Assembly (NCBI RefSeq): GCF_004359215.1
Contig: NC_090624.1
Coordinates: forward strand, 1,256,326 to 1,298,722
Direction of reading: 5' to 3'
Origin: Bremia lactucae
Taxonomy: Eukaryota > Oomycota > Peronosporomycetes > Peronosporales > Peronosporaceae
Length of the DNA: 42,397 bases
Below the pieces are notes generated by a model, which saw only the letters and a list, made by a program, of their open reading frames with translations, made no database searches and had not been told where the DNA came from. The translations under genes were made by a program, and so were the position numbers. Below, in pieces: positions 8,480 to 18,833 of the stretch (the first letter of the stretch is position 1; each line of letters begins with the position of its first letter).

Positions 8480-10130
8480 CAGGTTTAACCCTTGGAGTCT
8501 AAGACAACATAAAAGACTTAGACCCCAGACAGAGACTGGTTCTCACAAACCAGACGCTCGACTACATCCGTTAAGGGTAAATACCTGGACGAGCTGCCAC
8601 CAAGTCGTCTTAAAGAGACTGATGATCGTTAGTTGATCAACAGCACTTGCGCACTGTTCTACAAGCTCATGGTAAACACCGTCGACCGTCGTCGCTTATT
8701 CGTGACGACGGGATCGCACGTGATCAATGTCCTCCCGTAAAAATTGGAGGACGTGAACTAAGTAACGGTGATGGCCCGGGTTCGAAGAATGAGGCAATGC
8801 CGATTTTCCTCCTCCACAGTCTTCCACGAATTCGAGTAGTGTGAAGCGTTTTGTAGTTGAACGCTTCTTGAACCATCGTGAGGTGAAAGGGGTTGGAACG
8901 AATTTCCTCATTCGTTGGCGAGGGTATTCGTCCTCGCATGATAGCTGGGAACTTTGTTCCCAACTAATGATGGATATTTCAGGTAGTACGACGAGACCCA
9001 TCCTCTTCCACAAAGTGATATCCGAGAGCGAGGGCTCCTCGTGCTCGGAAAAGGATTGGAGGTTACCAATCTGTTCCGCATCTCACAAGCGATGCGCGTC
9101 CTCCAATGAAGGTCCAAAAGAGAGCATGCCTCCTTAGAGGCATGGCCTGCACCCTTAATTCAGCATTGGCACAAGGACCCCCACGAAAGGCAAGGAAACC
9201 ATGCCTTTCTAAACAAACGGTGCAGCTTGAAGCTACGGTCCGTTTTTCGAACTAGTCACGGACAGCATCCAGTTTGTCAAGCCAGGCCTCGCGGCCTAGG
9301 CCTTGCACATCCTGTACGAATGCTCCCCAACTTGAAAAAAATAGTGACATCCTTAGCACGCTTGCATGTGTACCATCGATACCAGAATAAGACATCGATG
9401 AAGAATTCCGTTTCGTCCTCACCAGGCTTGTGAAGCCTGAATGACAGTCGAATAACAAAATTTTGTAGCGGTCTCTGGTCATACCAGACCAACGAGTTAT
9501 GTTGCCCGAAGAGGGCAACCAGGGTTTCTTTTCGGGAGCGAATCGCAAAGCTTTGCCCTCCCTCTCCTGAAGGTTCATGTTAGCGTTCTCGCTAACATTA
9601 CTCTCGTAGTGATCTTTAGGATTTCTCTGTCCCAGGTGATGCATACTAGCACCACCAGTAGTATTGCTTATCGGAGTGATAGCTAGGATCACTCCGTCCC
9701 TGGTAATGCATGCTTGCACCACCAGTTGTAGGCTTACCGAAAGGACCTTTCCAATCACTTCGTTCCTGGTGATGCATTATAACATCGCCAGATTTATTAA
9801 CGCCCATGGAGTCATCATAGAGTCATCATAAGATGACTCCATACCAAAGGGGTATGACGAGCAGTAAAAAAACTTCGTATCAGCTCTTGGCTGTCACGTT
9901 AGAACCCGTAGGTTTAACGGACGCGGCCCCGGGCGAACCGGAGATGCAGTTTCCACCGAGTCGGGCGATGACGCCGACTCGGGCCAGTCACCTCCAATCG
10001 GCGTAGGAGGTGACGCACTCCCCACAGCAGACGCAAACTGAAACATTTACATCACTGGCAGCTTCACTGAGCCGTGTAGCTGCCAGCTTTGCTGCCTCAC
10101 TGGCGACGCGCTCGGAATTTCGATTGCATG
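8480..10130 (-). pseudogene. Antisense coiled-coil gene of C1 (broken)
   Basis: Read opposite to pol, from 10130 down: an Ala-rich start (SEAAKLAATRLSEAASDVN), then 9758-9252 with the central conserved part (YRWYTCKRAKDVTIFF in one frame, AFVQDVQGLGREAWLDKLDA in the next), then an overlap with the chromodomain. The end holds HRYLVHVLQFLREDIDHVRS (about 8700-8760) and VVERLVCENQSL (about 8560). The same motifs in the same order occur antisense to pol in B1, B2 and B3. Several frameshifts and stops are present. The function is unknown. Confidence 0.5.
8790..8990 (+). pseudogene. Integrase chromodomain (C1), frameshifted
   Basis: A first frame ends in NEAMPIFLLHSLPRIRVV. One frame over, from 8841, comes KRFVVERFLNHREVKGVGTN followed by FLIRWRGY, SSHDSWELCSQLM. 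This is a chromodomain: VERIL-like strand, K-x-YLV/IRWRGY core, then the DSWE helix start. Chromodomains at the integrase C-terminus direct insertion towards marked chromatin. The parallel pieces in B2 and B1 are minus-strand. Confidence 0.85.
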
Positions 10131-10249
10131 CGGAATCAAAACTTGGAATTGAAATAAACGAACAAGTGCCATTCTACAGAGAGACACGTAATAGTACTCT
10201 CTGTCACTCTGCATTAGTCACTAAAGTGACTTTTGTTTGGGAGGAAGGT

Positions 10250-10934
10250 GATGTCGATAAGATAAATAATATTTATTCCCACAAGAGTAAATAAATATCT
10301 ACAAAATCTTAACTTTTATTAATTTTGACTTGTAGTTCCGAAATTACTAAATTTGACAATAGTTTATCTAAATCTCGTTTATCTTATAAGGCACAATTAG
10401 GCGGTGCGCAAGGAGGCGCATTGCATAGTTAGTTATTAATATTAAGCCAGAAGATAAAAGTTCGCTACGGAAGAACTTAATATTACAATACGGTTTTATT
10501 TTTTCTCAATGCTAACGCCTTAGTATCGACCTCTGGTAGCTAAGACCTTTTAGCTTCTTGTAACCTTCCTCTCCACGTCAGTGTACGCGAAGTAACCGAA
10601 ATGACTAAATTTGACAATAGTTTATCTAAATTTCGTTAATCTTTACAAGGCACAATTAGGTGGTGCGCAAGGAGGCACATTGCATAGTAAGTTACTAATA
10701 TTAAGCCAGAAGATACAAGTTCGTTACGTAAGAACTTAATATATCAAAATGGTTTTATTTTTCTCTCAATGCTAAAGCCTTAGTATCGACCTCTGGTAGC
10801 TAAGACCTTTTAGCTTCTTGTAACCTTCATCTCCACGTCAGTGTACGCGAAGTAATCAAGGCACCCACATTCACTGTAATCACTGTAGGTCAACTAGTAC
10901 TGTTCTCAAGACTAGCGAAAGGTGTCCCGTTACA
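10250..10934 (+). repeat. 3' LTR of C1 with internal duplication
   Basis: The right edge is CCCGTTACA at 10934, matching the terminal CCCCGTTACA of the B-family LTRs; the left edge is only approximate. It shares with the B LTRs the GGTGCGCAAGGAGGCGCATT block, a CTTAATATTA-rich stretch and the CTTCCTCTCCACGTCAGTGT block. An internal tandem duplication makes it longer than its relatives. Confidence 0.7.
10338..10855 (+). repeat. 258-260 bp tandem duplication inside C1 LTR
   Basis: Unit 1 is 10338-10595 and unit 2 is 10596-10855. Both run from CCGAAATxACTAAATTTGAC to GTGTACGCGAAGTAA and differ at roughly a dozen or more scattered sites plus small indels. The duplication therefore happened within this LTR well before the present. 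Confidence 0.92.
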
Positions 10935-11600
10935 TCCCCCACAGCAAACCGCTTGGGGTGCTTACAGCTGTTTTGGCTCCATCGGACTTTCTCATGAGTA
11001 CCTGATAGTAGCCATCCTTCATATTTAACGCGGAAATATAGTTGCCCTTCCCATAGAGCTCAACAAGACATCTTTTTGCGGGATCGGCATTTGTTCCGGT
11101 ATGGTGGCCGTGTTCAGCTTATTGTAAGCGTGAGCCACGCGCCATCCACCTGTGGTCTTACGCACACGGAAGGTCGGGCTGCAGTAAGGCGACTTGCTCT
11201 TACGTTCATATCCCGCCTTGGCTCGCTTGTCGAAGAGCTTATCGGAATAATCGACAAATTCTTCGGCAACTGCCATTGCCTGGTCACACAATACGTGGTG
11301 CCAGGTTCCAGGTCAATCTCGTGCCTGACGCCCCTATCGGCCGGAAGGCGGTTTGGCTCTTGTTCTGGAAACACGTCGCGGTATTTCGAAAATTTAATTA
11401 GACCGGGCTGTCTTGCAAGACATCCCAGCCCTGAGCAGCGAATATTTTCTTCTTGTCTATCTCTGCTGTCGTCCATTGTGGACGATGAGCAGCAGTTCAC
11501 CAAGTTCTCTTCTGGAACTGATGCGACTACCTCGTGGATCTTTTTTCCTTTAGCTCGGACAGGAACAGATTCAAGGCATCTTTGGAAGGTTAAGTATCTC
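10935..11600 (-). pseudogene. Reverse transcriptase N-terminal fragment (element E)
   Basis: Minus-strand pieces 11114-11503 and 11025-11291 give YRDVFPEQEPNRLPADRGVR, HEIDLEPGTTYCVTRQWQLP, SPTFRVRKTTGGWRVAHAYN, KLNTATIPEQMPIPQKDVLL, and in another frame DGYYQVLMRKSD and VSTPSGLLWG. The coding sequence stops dead at 10935, where the C1 LTR ends. The catalytic YxDD part and everything downstream is missing. The sequence differs enough from A and B to be a third family. Confidence 0.85.
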
Positions 11601-12005
11601 TTCGGCAGATTTCAAGACGTGCTGAAGCACCTCGACTGAGGATGTTTTTGCCATTTTGTCTTTGACGGGCTCAGATACCTCGTTCGAAGACCCATCTTCT
11701 TTGATGGGACTGATTCAAAGGTCACATGTTCTAACGCTCCTTTGATCGTCCTTATTTGTCGGGTTTCGTTTTCCGAGTCACTACCATCTTTGACTGGGAA
11801 GCGGGTGCCGTTGCTCTCGCGCCCCTTCCAACTGCATCGGGCTCTAGGCACGGTGCCAGTTCATGCGACGCTTGACTTCCTGTCACGCCTCAGCCAAGTT
11901 TCTATCGTAGCCACAGGCTTTTGGGCTGCTGTGCACGGGAGTCGGCTGTGTCATGTCCACGAAGGGCTATTCCAGACGCCCTCGGCAACATGTAATCAGT
12001 GCTAG
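11601..12005 (-). pseudogene. Pol linker upstream of RT (element E), degraded
   Basis: The minus-strand open piece 11612-11851 is Ser/Lys/Arg-rich (KDGSDSENETRQ, TFESVPSKKMGLRTRYLSPS) and sits where the protease-RT linker is in A and B. No protease motif is recognisable further right, and the homology fades near 12005. Confidence 0.45.
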
Positions 12006-12089
12006 TGATGCCTAAACTGTTATCAGCCCTACGTACGAGGTCAAGCTAAGACTATATATTCGATGACGCTGTTGTACTATAGTAGATCA

Positions 12090-13245
12090 GAAAATGTTAC
12101 TAGTTCACACTCATCTATATCCATTTAGACAAATTTACCACCCCTTTTCCCGCAAATTCTTATAATTACATCCTTTTCCTAAGATTCACACCTTTTCTGC
12201 ATACACTTGATTTCATACCTGTTTTCTTGATTTCACGCACACCCTTTTGAATTATAGTAATAATAAATACAAGAGCCAATAATCAAAATTTTCAATATTT
12301 CCTATTTAATTCCAAAAAATCCAGATCTTTAGTCCCCCCGTTGGGTACCTTCGGGAATATACTTGGGTCAATGAAAGGGTCGTCGTGACTCATAATCATT
12401 ATCTTCGAAACCGCGCGCCATCAGGCGGCGAATACGATTCCGCCGGCGCTGACGGGGCTTCGAGACCGCCATCCGACGTTTTCGCGCGCTTTTTTAGCTT
12501 GCCTCGCCTAGTCATCTGCCCCGCCGCCCGCCCTAGCCGCTCAGGACTCGAGTACGTATGTATTTTTTCACCGGCAGGTGATGGCAGCATTCTTCCTGAT
12601 GGGGTAGCGGAACACAAAAGCCAAGTTCTTCAGAGTGACCGCTCTCCAAGACGAACATGTAGCCCCCGGATTCCGAGACGTGTATCAATTGCCGCCCATA
12701 TGGTTGCCCTCCCAGAGGTGGGAGCGTCGCAAATTTGCGAATAACATTGCTGGGCCCGGCAGGGCTGGCGGCATGCTGCGCTACCGGGTCCAGCAAGGAC
12801 ACCTACACAGCATCGGCTCCCCGGGTGCCGGCAGGTAGACCCGAGGGATAGGGGCCGTGTTATTGTGTGGTGATGGTGTGGATGCGGAGTGCACAGGTAA
12901 TGACAGAGCAGACAAGAATGACGCAGGCAAAGAAAATAAGAGAGTGGTGTTTAATGGGTGGTTTTATTGTTATAGAATAGAAACGGTGTAGTAAGCGGAA
13001 AGTGGTCAGTACTGGTATGCAGATGGCTGCCTGGCGTTGACCACAGGGATAATATTCAGCTCAAGGCAGTGGGTCACGTGGTAGAGACTAATTATATCGT
13101 AATACATTGTCCTTATGTATGTAGGATTTATGATTGGTTGCGTGGGATTTGTCAGGGGTGACAAGCACTGCAAACTCAAAATAATAAGGGTGCGAATTTA
13201 AAGAAAAAAGGTGTGAATATAACAACTCTCTAGTTATAGTAACAT
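12090..13245. mobile_element. Possible non-autonomous DNA transposon with GC-rich core
   Basis: The left flank has AATGTTACTA near 12094 and TTCACACCTTTT near 12186. The right flank has the complements AAAAGGTGTGAA near 13208 and TAGTAACATT near 13237. Similar CACCxxTTTT words recur on the left side. Between them, 12385-12850 is strikingly GC-rich and ORF-like on both strands, while the flanks are AT-rich. This pattern (weak terminal and subterminal inverted repeats around a GC-rich captured core) fits a Pack-MULE-like or similar element. No transposase is seen and the ends are not firmly set. Confidence 0.3.
12385..12850. other. GC-rich island with ORFs on both strands, product unknown
   Basis: The plus frame 12385-12744 (119 codons) and the minus frames 12399-12617 and 12533-12802 are all open, as expected in GC-rich DNA, so openness alone does not show which one coded. 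The minus reading GGQPYGRQLIHVSESGGYMF looks the most protein-like. I do not recognise any of them. The base composition is unlike everything within 3 kb on either side. Confidence 0.35.
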
Positions 13246-13269
13246 TTAAATATAATACCATCAAACTTT

Positions 13270-13500
13270 ATGTGTACCGCCACCTTGAGCACTGCCCAAC
13301 CGTGTCTAGTAACGATTGGTGGGTTGATTTGAGCTTAAAACAACTCCAAATTACAGACAAATTGTATCAGCAATACGGTAATATCGGAAACATTCAGTAA
13401 TTTAGTTAATGACAATAAAATTTCACTTTTTATTATTTTCCTCTAATAGGTATAAATATTTATTATTTTACTTATAGAAAATGATATCTATGTAATGGGG
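13270..13500 (-). repeat. B-family LTR fragment
   Basis: The stretch from GAGCACTGCCCAACCGTG through TAGTAACGATTGGTGGGTT to TTATTTTCCTCTAATAGG parallels the part of the B1 LTR around 20880-21060 (GCGCACCGCGCAATCGTG, TAACGATTGGCAGGGTT, TATTTATTTCCTCTCATA). It is a detached piece lying outside the B1 boundary at 13724. Confidence 0.6.
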
Positions 13501-13723
13501 CTCCACAGGTTGAATAAACCTCGCGATAACCAGCCGTGCTGAAATCATTCGAGTGTGTACTAAAATGCCGGTTGAAGCTTAGAGCTGGAAGCATATGCAA
13601 GGCCGTATCGCGTGGCTTGCAGCCACCACCTCTACAATCTGCTGTTTTATTACACATAGGAACAGGAAAAAACGATGTCAAAATGTCGTCAATTTGCAAT
13701 AAGTAAGTTGCAAGTATACGTTT

Positions 13724-13950
13724 TGTAACGGGGCACCCTTCACTAGTACTGGTAACAGTACTAGTCAACCTACACTGATTACAGTGAAGGTGGGGTGCCT
13801 CGACTTCTTTACGTACACGGCGTGCAGAGGAAGGTTTTGAGTAGTTAAGATGTCTTAGCTACTAAAGGTAAACTTTAAGGCTTTAGAATTGAGAAAAGTG
13901 TAGCTTTGTTAACATATTAAGCTCTACGTAACGATCTTCTCTCTTCTACT
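13724..13950 (-). repeat. 3' LTR of B1, truncated
   Basis: It starts TGTAACGGGGCACCC, followed by two hairpins (13742-13765 and 13773-13786), then blocks shared with the other B-type LTRs (GCAGAGGAAGGTTTTGAG, GTCTTAGCTAC, AACGATCTTCTCTCTTC). The second half is missing and the antisense gene follows directly. Confidence 0.7.
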
Positions 13951-13965
13951 CAACGGGAGAAGGGC

Positions 13966-15060
13966 CGCAATGTTTTGCGATTTGCTCCGGAAAGAAGCCT
14001 TGATTGTCCTCTATGGGCAACCTAACTCATTGGTCTGGTACGACCAACGATCGATACCATATTCCGTTATCCGACTCATCCAGGCTTCACAAGCCTGGTG
14101 TGGCCGAAATGATATAATAAAGGATGTCACTTCTTTATTTCGAGCTTGGGAAGCATTTGTACTGAATATGCAAATTATACGCTGCGAGGCCTGGCTTGAC
14201 ACACTAGATGTTTCTGGTGAACGGCTCGGAAAAAAGCGTCCTCCAATGAGGGTCTTTAAGGGAGTATGCCTCCTTAGGAGCATGACTTGCACCCTTAAAT
14301 AGCATGGGCATGAGTACTCCCACAAGAGGCAAGGCAACTCTGTCTCTCTAGACAAGGAGCTTGTAGCGTGCACCGACCTAGGTCCGTTGTCTCTTGTCCA
14401 GTACTTTTACGAGCGCGAAAAGCGCTCGTTTGCTGATGGACCCTCCGTCGTGGAAAATGGGTACCCTCGCCAACGAACGAGATCACTCGTCAGAACCCCT
14501 TTCACCTCACGGTGATTCGAAAAGCGTTCATTTTTTCTTAATACTTCGATTTGCTTATAAAAAACATCAAATAATAATAAAATTCATAAAATGTGTTATT
14601 AAATTGAAAGCTGTTCACCACGTGAATCCGTCAATGGATGTGGAGGAGGAGGGAAAATCGGGTTCACCTCGTTCGCCGAATCCGAGTCAACATCGTGACT
14701 TGAATCACACCTTCCATTATTTAGTGGACGGCATTGATCACGAGCGATCCCGTCGTCGCGAGTTAGCGGTGACGGTCGATAATACTTCGTATGGCCAGTT
14801 GAGAAGTTGTTCGCACGTTGCGACAACGGACACATCAGTCCCTTGAAAACGAGATGGTGACAGCTCGTCAAAAGATCTCATCCTTGGAGGATGAAGTGGA
14901 ATGTCTGGTTCGTGAGAACCAGACTCTGCTCCGAGAGTATCATGCTTTAGCTCGAAATCATCAGGCTTTGGCCGACACCTTAGACCGTTCCGGGGTGATT
15001 CGGAATCAGAAGAAGCCTCGTACAGATGGTACGGGCGGAGATGCCCGACATTTAAAGTAG
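13966..15060 (+). pseudogene. Antisense coiled-coil gene of B1
   Basis: 13970-14302 holds the central part (WYDQRSIPYSVIRLIQASQ, then FRAWEAFVLNMQ and CEAWLDTLDV). 14640-14846 holds HRDLNHTFHYLVDGIDHERS followed by RRRELAVTV. After a frame slip, 14818-15060 gives a leucine-zipper-like coil (VTARQKISSLEDEVECLVRE, NQTLLREYHALARNHQALAD) and the basic tail KKPRTDGTGGDARHLK before a TAG. The opposite strand over 14738-15094 is also open and encodes the integrase end plus linker. Frames are broken in the middle. The function is unknown; a DNA- or RNA-binding coiled-coil protein is possible but unproven. Confidence 0.5.
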
Positions 15061-15200
15061 GATACGTACGCATCGTACGAGGCAGCTCGATCATGTACGC
15101 ATTGCTTTAGCGATGTAGTACACGAAACGGGCCGATGCACCTGGGCAGTAATATATTACTGTCCACATTCGTCACTACATATTTGGTAGGTTTACCTTAG
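14599..15200 (-). pseudogene. Integrase C-terminal module, linker and chromodomain remnant (B1)
   Basis: From right to left: VTNVDSNILLPRCIGPFRVL then NAYMIELPRTMRTYPTLNVG, HLRPYH, the GPY/F-like module that ends gypsy integrases. A 70-80 residue acidic linker follows in the open frame 14738-15094. PIFPPPPHPLTDSRGEQLSI (14599-14871) marks the lead-in to a chromodomain whose core is lost to stops and frame slips. Confidence 0.75.
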
Positions 15201-16562
15201 ACAGTACGACAAGGTCGTTAACATTTAGTGAAAGAACGTTTGCTCTTCCATTTTTGTCTGAGTTTCGTTTCTGTCGGTCCACCGCATCAGCGATGGAATC
15301 CTGCGCGAACCTAACCACTGCTGATCTAGCCAGCAGGAATTCTTCGGCTAAATTGTTTTTTAATCTTCAGTGCGACCGGTGCGCAGTGCGGAGATGTCAT
15401 TCTCCTCATTAGTGAGAGCGTTATCGTCTCTTTAATATTATTGTCTTCGATGCTGTCTTTCAGCATCGTTATCAAAGTCGGTAGTAGTGTTACCGCTATT
15501 ACTGAGTTTTTCACTTCAATGTTATTGAATCAAGAGTTAAAATTTGTATCCTTCGCATTCGTCTTACGGTCATTGCGTGATGAGCAAGAGCTAGATTTTT
15601 CTTGGCTCGAGCGAGATCCCCCCCTTAATAAGAGTTACTCTCAAACAAGGTGGGTATAGTGGATGCGTAAGCCGTTCACGAAAAACATTGTATTCTTTGT
15701 AGAAGCATGCACTCAATTATTAATAGTCGCCAAGCTTTAAACTGAATTAGATAATCGCTTAAGGTGGTCAAAGTCACGTCTGAGGCGAGAAACGCTTTAT
15801 TGCAGTGCAAACGCACTTGCGCCAATAGTTCCTGTGTTGCCAGCTTGAATTTTGGTGGACAATATTAAGAATTTAGTTCAAAATTGAGTAGAAATTTATG
15901 CACTCTACCATCGCCAAGAACTCGCTCTAACTCGTAAAAGAGTGGGCGTATCTGCGGACTATCTCTTCGAGTTACGATTTGCACGTTCTGTCTAACTATC
16001 TATTTCAGGATGGTCAGAAGTTGACATTTACAGCTGTGTTCCAAGTTGTGTTTTACTAACACAGATCGCCAAACTCCGCCGTGAATTTGGAGTCTTGATT
16101 TGGGGCTAGTTCAGGGCGATTCATGGAGTCGAAATTTCGTTTCAACAGAGACATGAGCACAGCCGTTGACTGTGATCAACTCCGGGACTGCAGCAAGATG
16201 GACCATCTTGCTGAACGATTAACAAACACAAGAATACCACTCTTGTGATCGTCTTCGGGAAATCCGAAGACGGAGTCCATAGATACGGATCTGCCGGAAC
16301 ATGCAGATATTGTAACGGAGCTCGGGGTGATGCACTGGACTTTACCCATTGACAAACTTCGCAATCACGTATGTACATGCGGACAAACCCATACTTGTGT
16401 AGCCGGAAGAAATCGCGACTTGTCGCGAGTATGGCCTTCCACGATGACCACTTTTTGATGCATCGTGGCACTAATGCATGATGCGCAAACGCGAATCATT
16501 TTAAGTGGGGGTGACGACACGAGGTGTGTCGCCAGCAAGGGTTGCTTAATCCAGTAAACCAT
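15201..16562 (-). pseudogene. Integrase (B1), multiply frameshifted
   Basis: The zinc-finger region is readable in 16142-16471 (YIRDCEVCQWVKSSASPRAP). The first catalytic Asp region is split between frames: one reads PYLWTPSSDFPKTI, the other SMDSVFGFPEDD (16176-16364). The second and third acidic residues lie in a stretch (about 15700-16140) too degraded to place. 15326-15514 (MLKDSIEDNNIKETITLSL) matches the helical part after the core in B3. Confidence 0.75.
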
Positions 16563-16722
16563 TGTGTTGGTTGTGTATCAATTCGTTGAGGAGCGATACA
16601 ACTTCGACAATCCTTACAAGGATTGTTGTGATTGATTTTAAGGTAATCCATAAACCCTTTAATAGCCTTATTCTCTTGATAGTGTCTTCTAACGTCGCCA
16701 AGTAATGTTGACGACGGAACAC

Positions 16723-17180
16723 TTATTGTTGCAACAGCGGCTTATCCTCACTTACCGTTGTTTTGCGCAGCGGCCGGCGCAAAATGGCATCAGCGACGAC
16801 GTTAAGTCGTCCTGGTTTATACTCAACGGAGGGGTTGTGATTCGGAAAAAAAGACAACCATCTCGCCATTCTTTGCGAGAGGTGTGGACTGTTTGGGCCG
16901 TGCGTAATGATGCATGGTCCTTCCAAAAAATGAGCGGTCTATCTCCCATGAGAAAGACACTAGACGTAGCCAGTGCATAATTTTTGGCAAGGAGTTCATT
17001 GTCATGCACTGGGTGATTGCGTTCAGCTGGATGAAGCTGACACGTTTGATAGCAGACGACGCGCTCAACGCCGTCTGTGTCATAGCGCATTAACGTAGAG
17101 CCGATTGCAAATTTGCTGGCGCCACAGACACTATGTAGTGGTCTGTCTTGGTCCGCAATTGCCTGTAGAGGTGATTGCAT
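16723..17180 (-). pseudogene. RNase H domain (B1)
   Basis: 17180-16752 reads IADQDRPLHSVCGASKFAIG, then VHDNELLAKNYAL and KDHASLRTAQTVHTS; the adjoining frame 16723-16926 gives SPHLSQRMARWLSFFPNHNP and LNVVADAILRRP. The usual CDASDFAIG is CGASKFAIG and the YTDHASL block is FWKDHASL, so catalytic acids appear lost. B2 and B3 keep CDASDFAIG. Confidence 0.8.
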
Positions 17181-17236
17181 TGCGATTGCATCAAGCTTTG
17201 CTTGATTTTCTCAAAGATACGCTGATAGCAAGCGTT

Positions 17237-18081
17237 CTATGACCACTTACATTTTTCTTCAAAATAAGAAAGATGTGCTGTCATTTCAGCATAATTGCGG
17301 GCATACTTGTGTAAGTACGTCGCTAAGCCGAGAAACCTTCGAAGTCTCTTTACATCAACTGGCACAGGCCATTCGTTGATCGCCTTTATCTTTTCCGGAT
17401 CAGGGCGTACACCGTATTTACCCACGACATCCTCAAGAAGTTGTATTTCCTTTACAGGCGAATATGCACTTATTGAGATTTGCATACAGCTTATGCTTTA
17501 GCTTAAGTGTAAGAAACTTTCGGACGTGGTTGCAATGAATTTCAACGTCCGACTTTCCGCCATGGATCTGCTATGAATGAAAACGGCATAAAAGGTCGGT
17601 GCAAAATCCCGCACCGACCTTAACAAATTAGTTACACATCCGTTGAATGTTGCAGTGGCGTTACTAAGCCCTTGTGGCATAACTAGCCACTCCCATACCG
17701 TTTCGCTTGAGATCCTAACATCTGTGAACGGGATTTCTTGTTCAAGCATAAAAATCTGACAGAATCCATCCATCAAATCCATTGACGAATGATAGTACTC
17801 ATTGACATACCGTTAATGATTACATTTTCTCGATGCATCGGCGTTTGAGCCGGAACCGCTGCAGCGTTCAATTTATTGGATGCGTGCACAATCCGCCACC
17901 CATCTGTTGCTTTACGCGCACATAAGGTCGGAGAGCTATGTGTGGAGGTTAACTTCCTCACATGGCCCGCTGCCAAGTGACCGGCAAAGAATCCGTTAAT
18001 CGCTAATATTACTAACGAGGCAATGGCCGCTGCTTCATGATAAAGTATTTCGAACCTGGTATTATGCTTATTGTAAGGCAA
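17237..18081 (-). pseudogene. Reverse transcriptase (B1), catalytic box lost
   Basis: The pieces in order are 17773-18081 (SPTLCARKATDGWRIVHASN, KLNAAAVPAQTP), 17498-17782 (MDLMDGFCQIFM, WEWLVMPQGLSNATATFNGC) and 17237-17485 (WPVPVDVKRLRRFLGLATYL, HKYARNYAEM). Where the YFDD box belongs, the reading is APTFYAVFIHSRS. The two catalytic aspartates are replaced, whereas B3 reads SNFDDLFVHSRA and B2 KFDDVFIHSR. This copy cannot encode an active RT. Confidence 0.88.
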
Positions 18082-18833
18082 CTCGCGCGGTACGGACTCA
18101 GAAAATACATATTTGAATTCGATCAGATCCCTATATAAAAGATTTGCCTACAAAGACTCCCAGGATTGAGACGTAGAACGTTCCATCCGAGTCTTCTTAT
18201 CGGGGACACTTCCTTCCATCGATGATCTGCTCGTTCTCAGAAATAAAAATTCCAACCAAATATCGGCCACGTACTTGTCATCTGTGACAATTGCACTGAT
18301 CTGCTTGACTTCGCGACCGCGCAGATCACGCAAGAACTGTTTCAGTTCTAGCGTCGAAAATTGAGTTATCTCCGAAATTAACTTCGGAGGCTCTATTAAA
18401 TCCGGTGTATAAGCGCCTACACTTGATCCGTTGTTTACGAAGACATTTAATGTCTCCAATTTGCTCTATGAAACTAATTTCCAAAGGTAATTGGAAACCT
18501 TTGACCACAGTTTCTGAATACTTATTCCCGCAAATTTTTGAGGACTTATTCCCTCAAGTCTTATTTAAGAGTAACCTCCAACTGCTTCTAGCTGTGATTG
18601 CGCTACCAAAGTGAAATCTTCTACGAACGACTCTCCAGTCGATCTGGGACTTTTGCACTGCCTAATATAGACCGGTGTTCAAACTTTCTTGGATGTTGCT
18701 TTCCAAGCAAGCATCCTTGTTTCGTACCACTCAGCTTATTTGAGTGGTGGACCTTCGACGCTGCCTGTGCTTGTGCACAGTCGTCGGGATCTAACTCCAC
18801 TGTATTGGGTATTCACATTGAGGTCTTTTGCAG
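18082..18833 (-). pseudogene. Protease-RT linker (B1)
   Basis: The minus readings 18148-18459 and 18326-18508 (NDGS-type start NVFVNNGSSVGAYTPDLIEP, then IVTDDKYVADIW and SVPDKKTRMERSTSQSWESL) match 37272-37767 of B3 (LINDGSRVGAYTLDLYAP, DVKTRIERYTTQSWESLK) and 26202-26438 of B2. It has no catalytic motif. Its left end leads into the RT; 18510-18833 is degraded linker with a covarying hairpin at 18727-18747. Confidence 0.65.

Larger units (their letters stand above)
8480..10934 (+). mobile_element. 3' part of gypsy element C1
   Basis: On the plus strand: the integrase-chromodomain linker, a chromodomain (8841-8973), a 3' spacer with an antisense gene, and an LTR ending CCCGTTACA at 10934. 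The 5' LTR, gag, RT and integrase core are missing, so only the tail survives. The LTR is related to that of the B family. Confidence 0.75.

Noticed and set aside
10010..10294. 94-codon plus-strand ORF
   Set aside because: It is opposite to the Ala-rich start of the antisense gene in C1 and runs into the LTR.
11076..11639. 187-codon plus-strand ORF
   Set aside because: It runs opposite to a clear RT reading (LPADRGVRHEIDL, SPTFRVRK) and has no motifs of its own.
13970..14302. Reading this ORF as an independent host gene
   Set aside because: The same motifs occur at the same place relative to pol and LTR in other element copies, so it belongs to the element.
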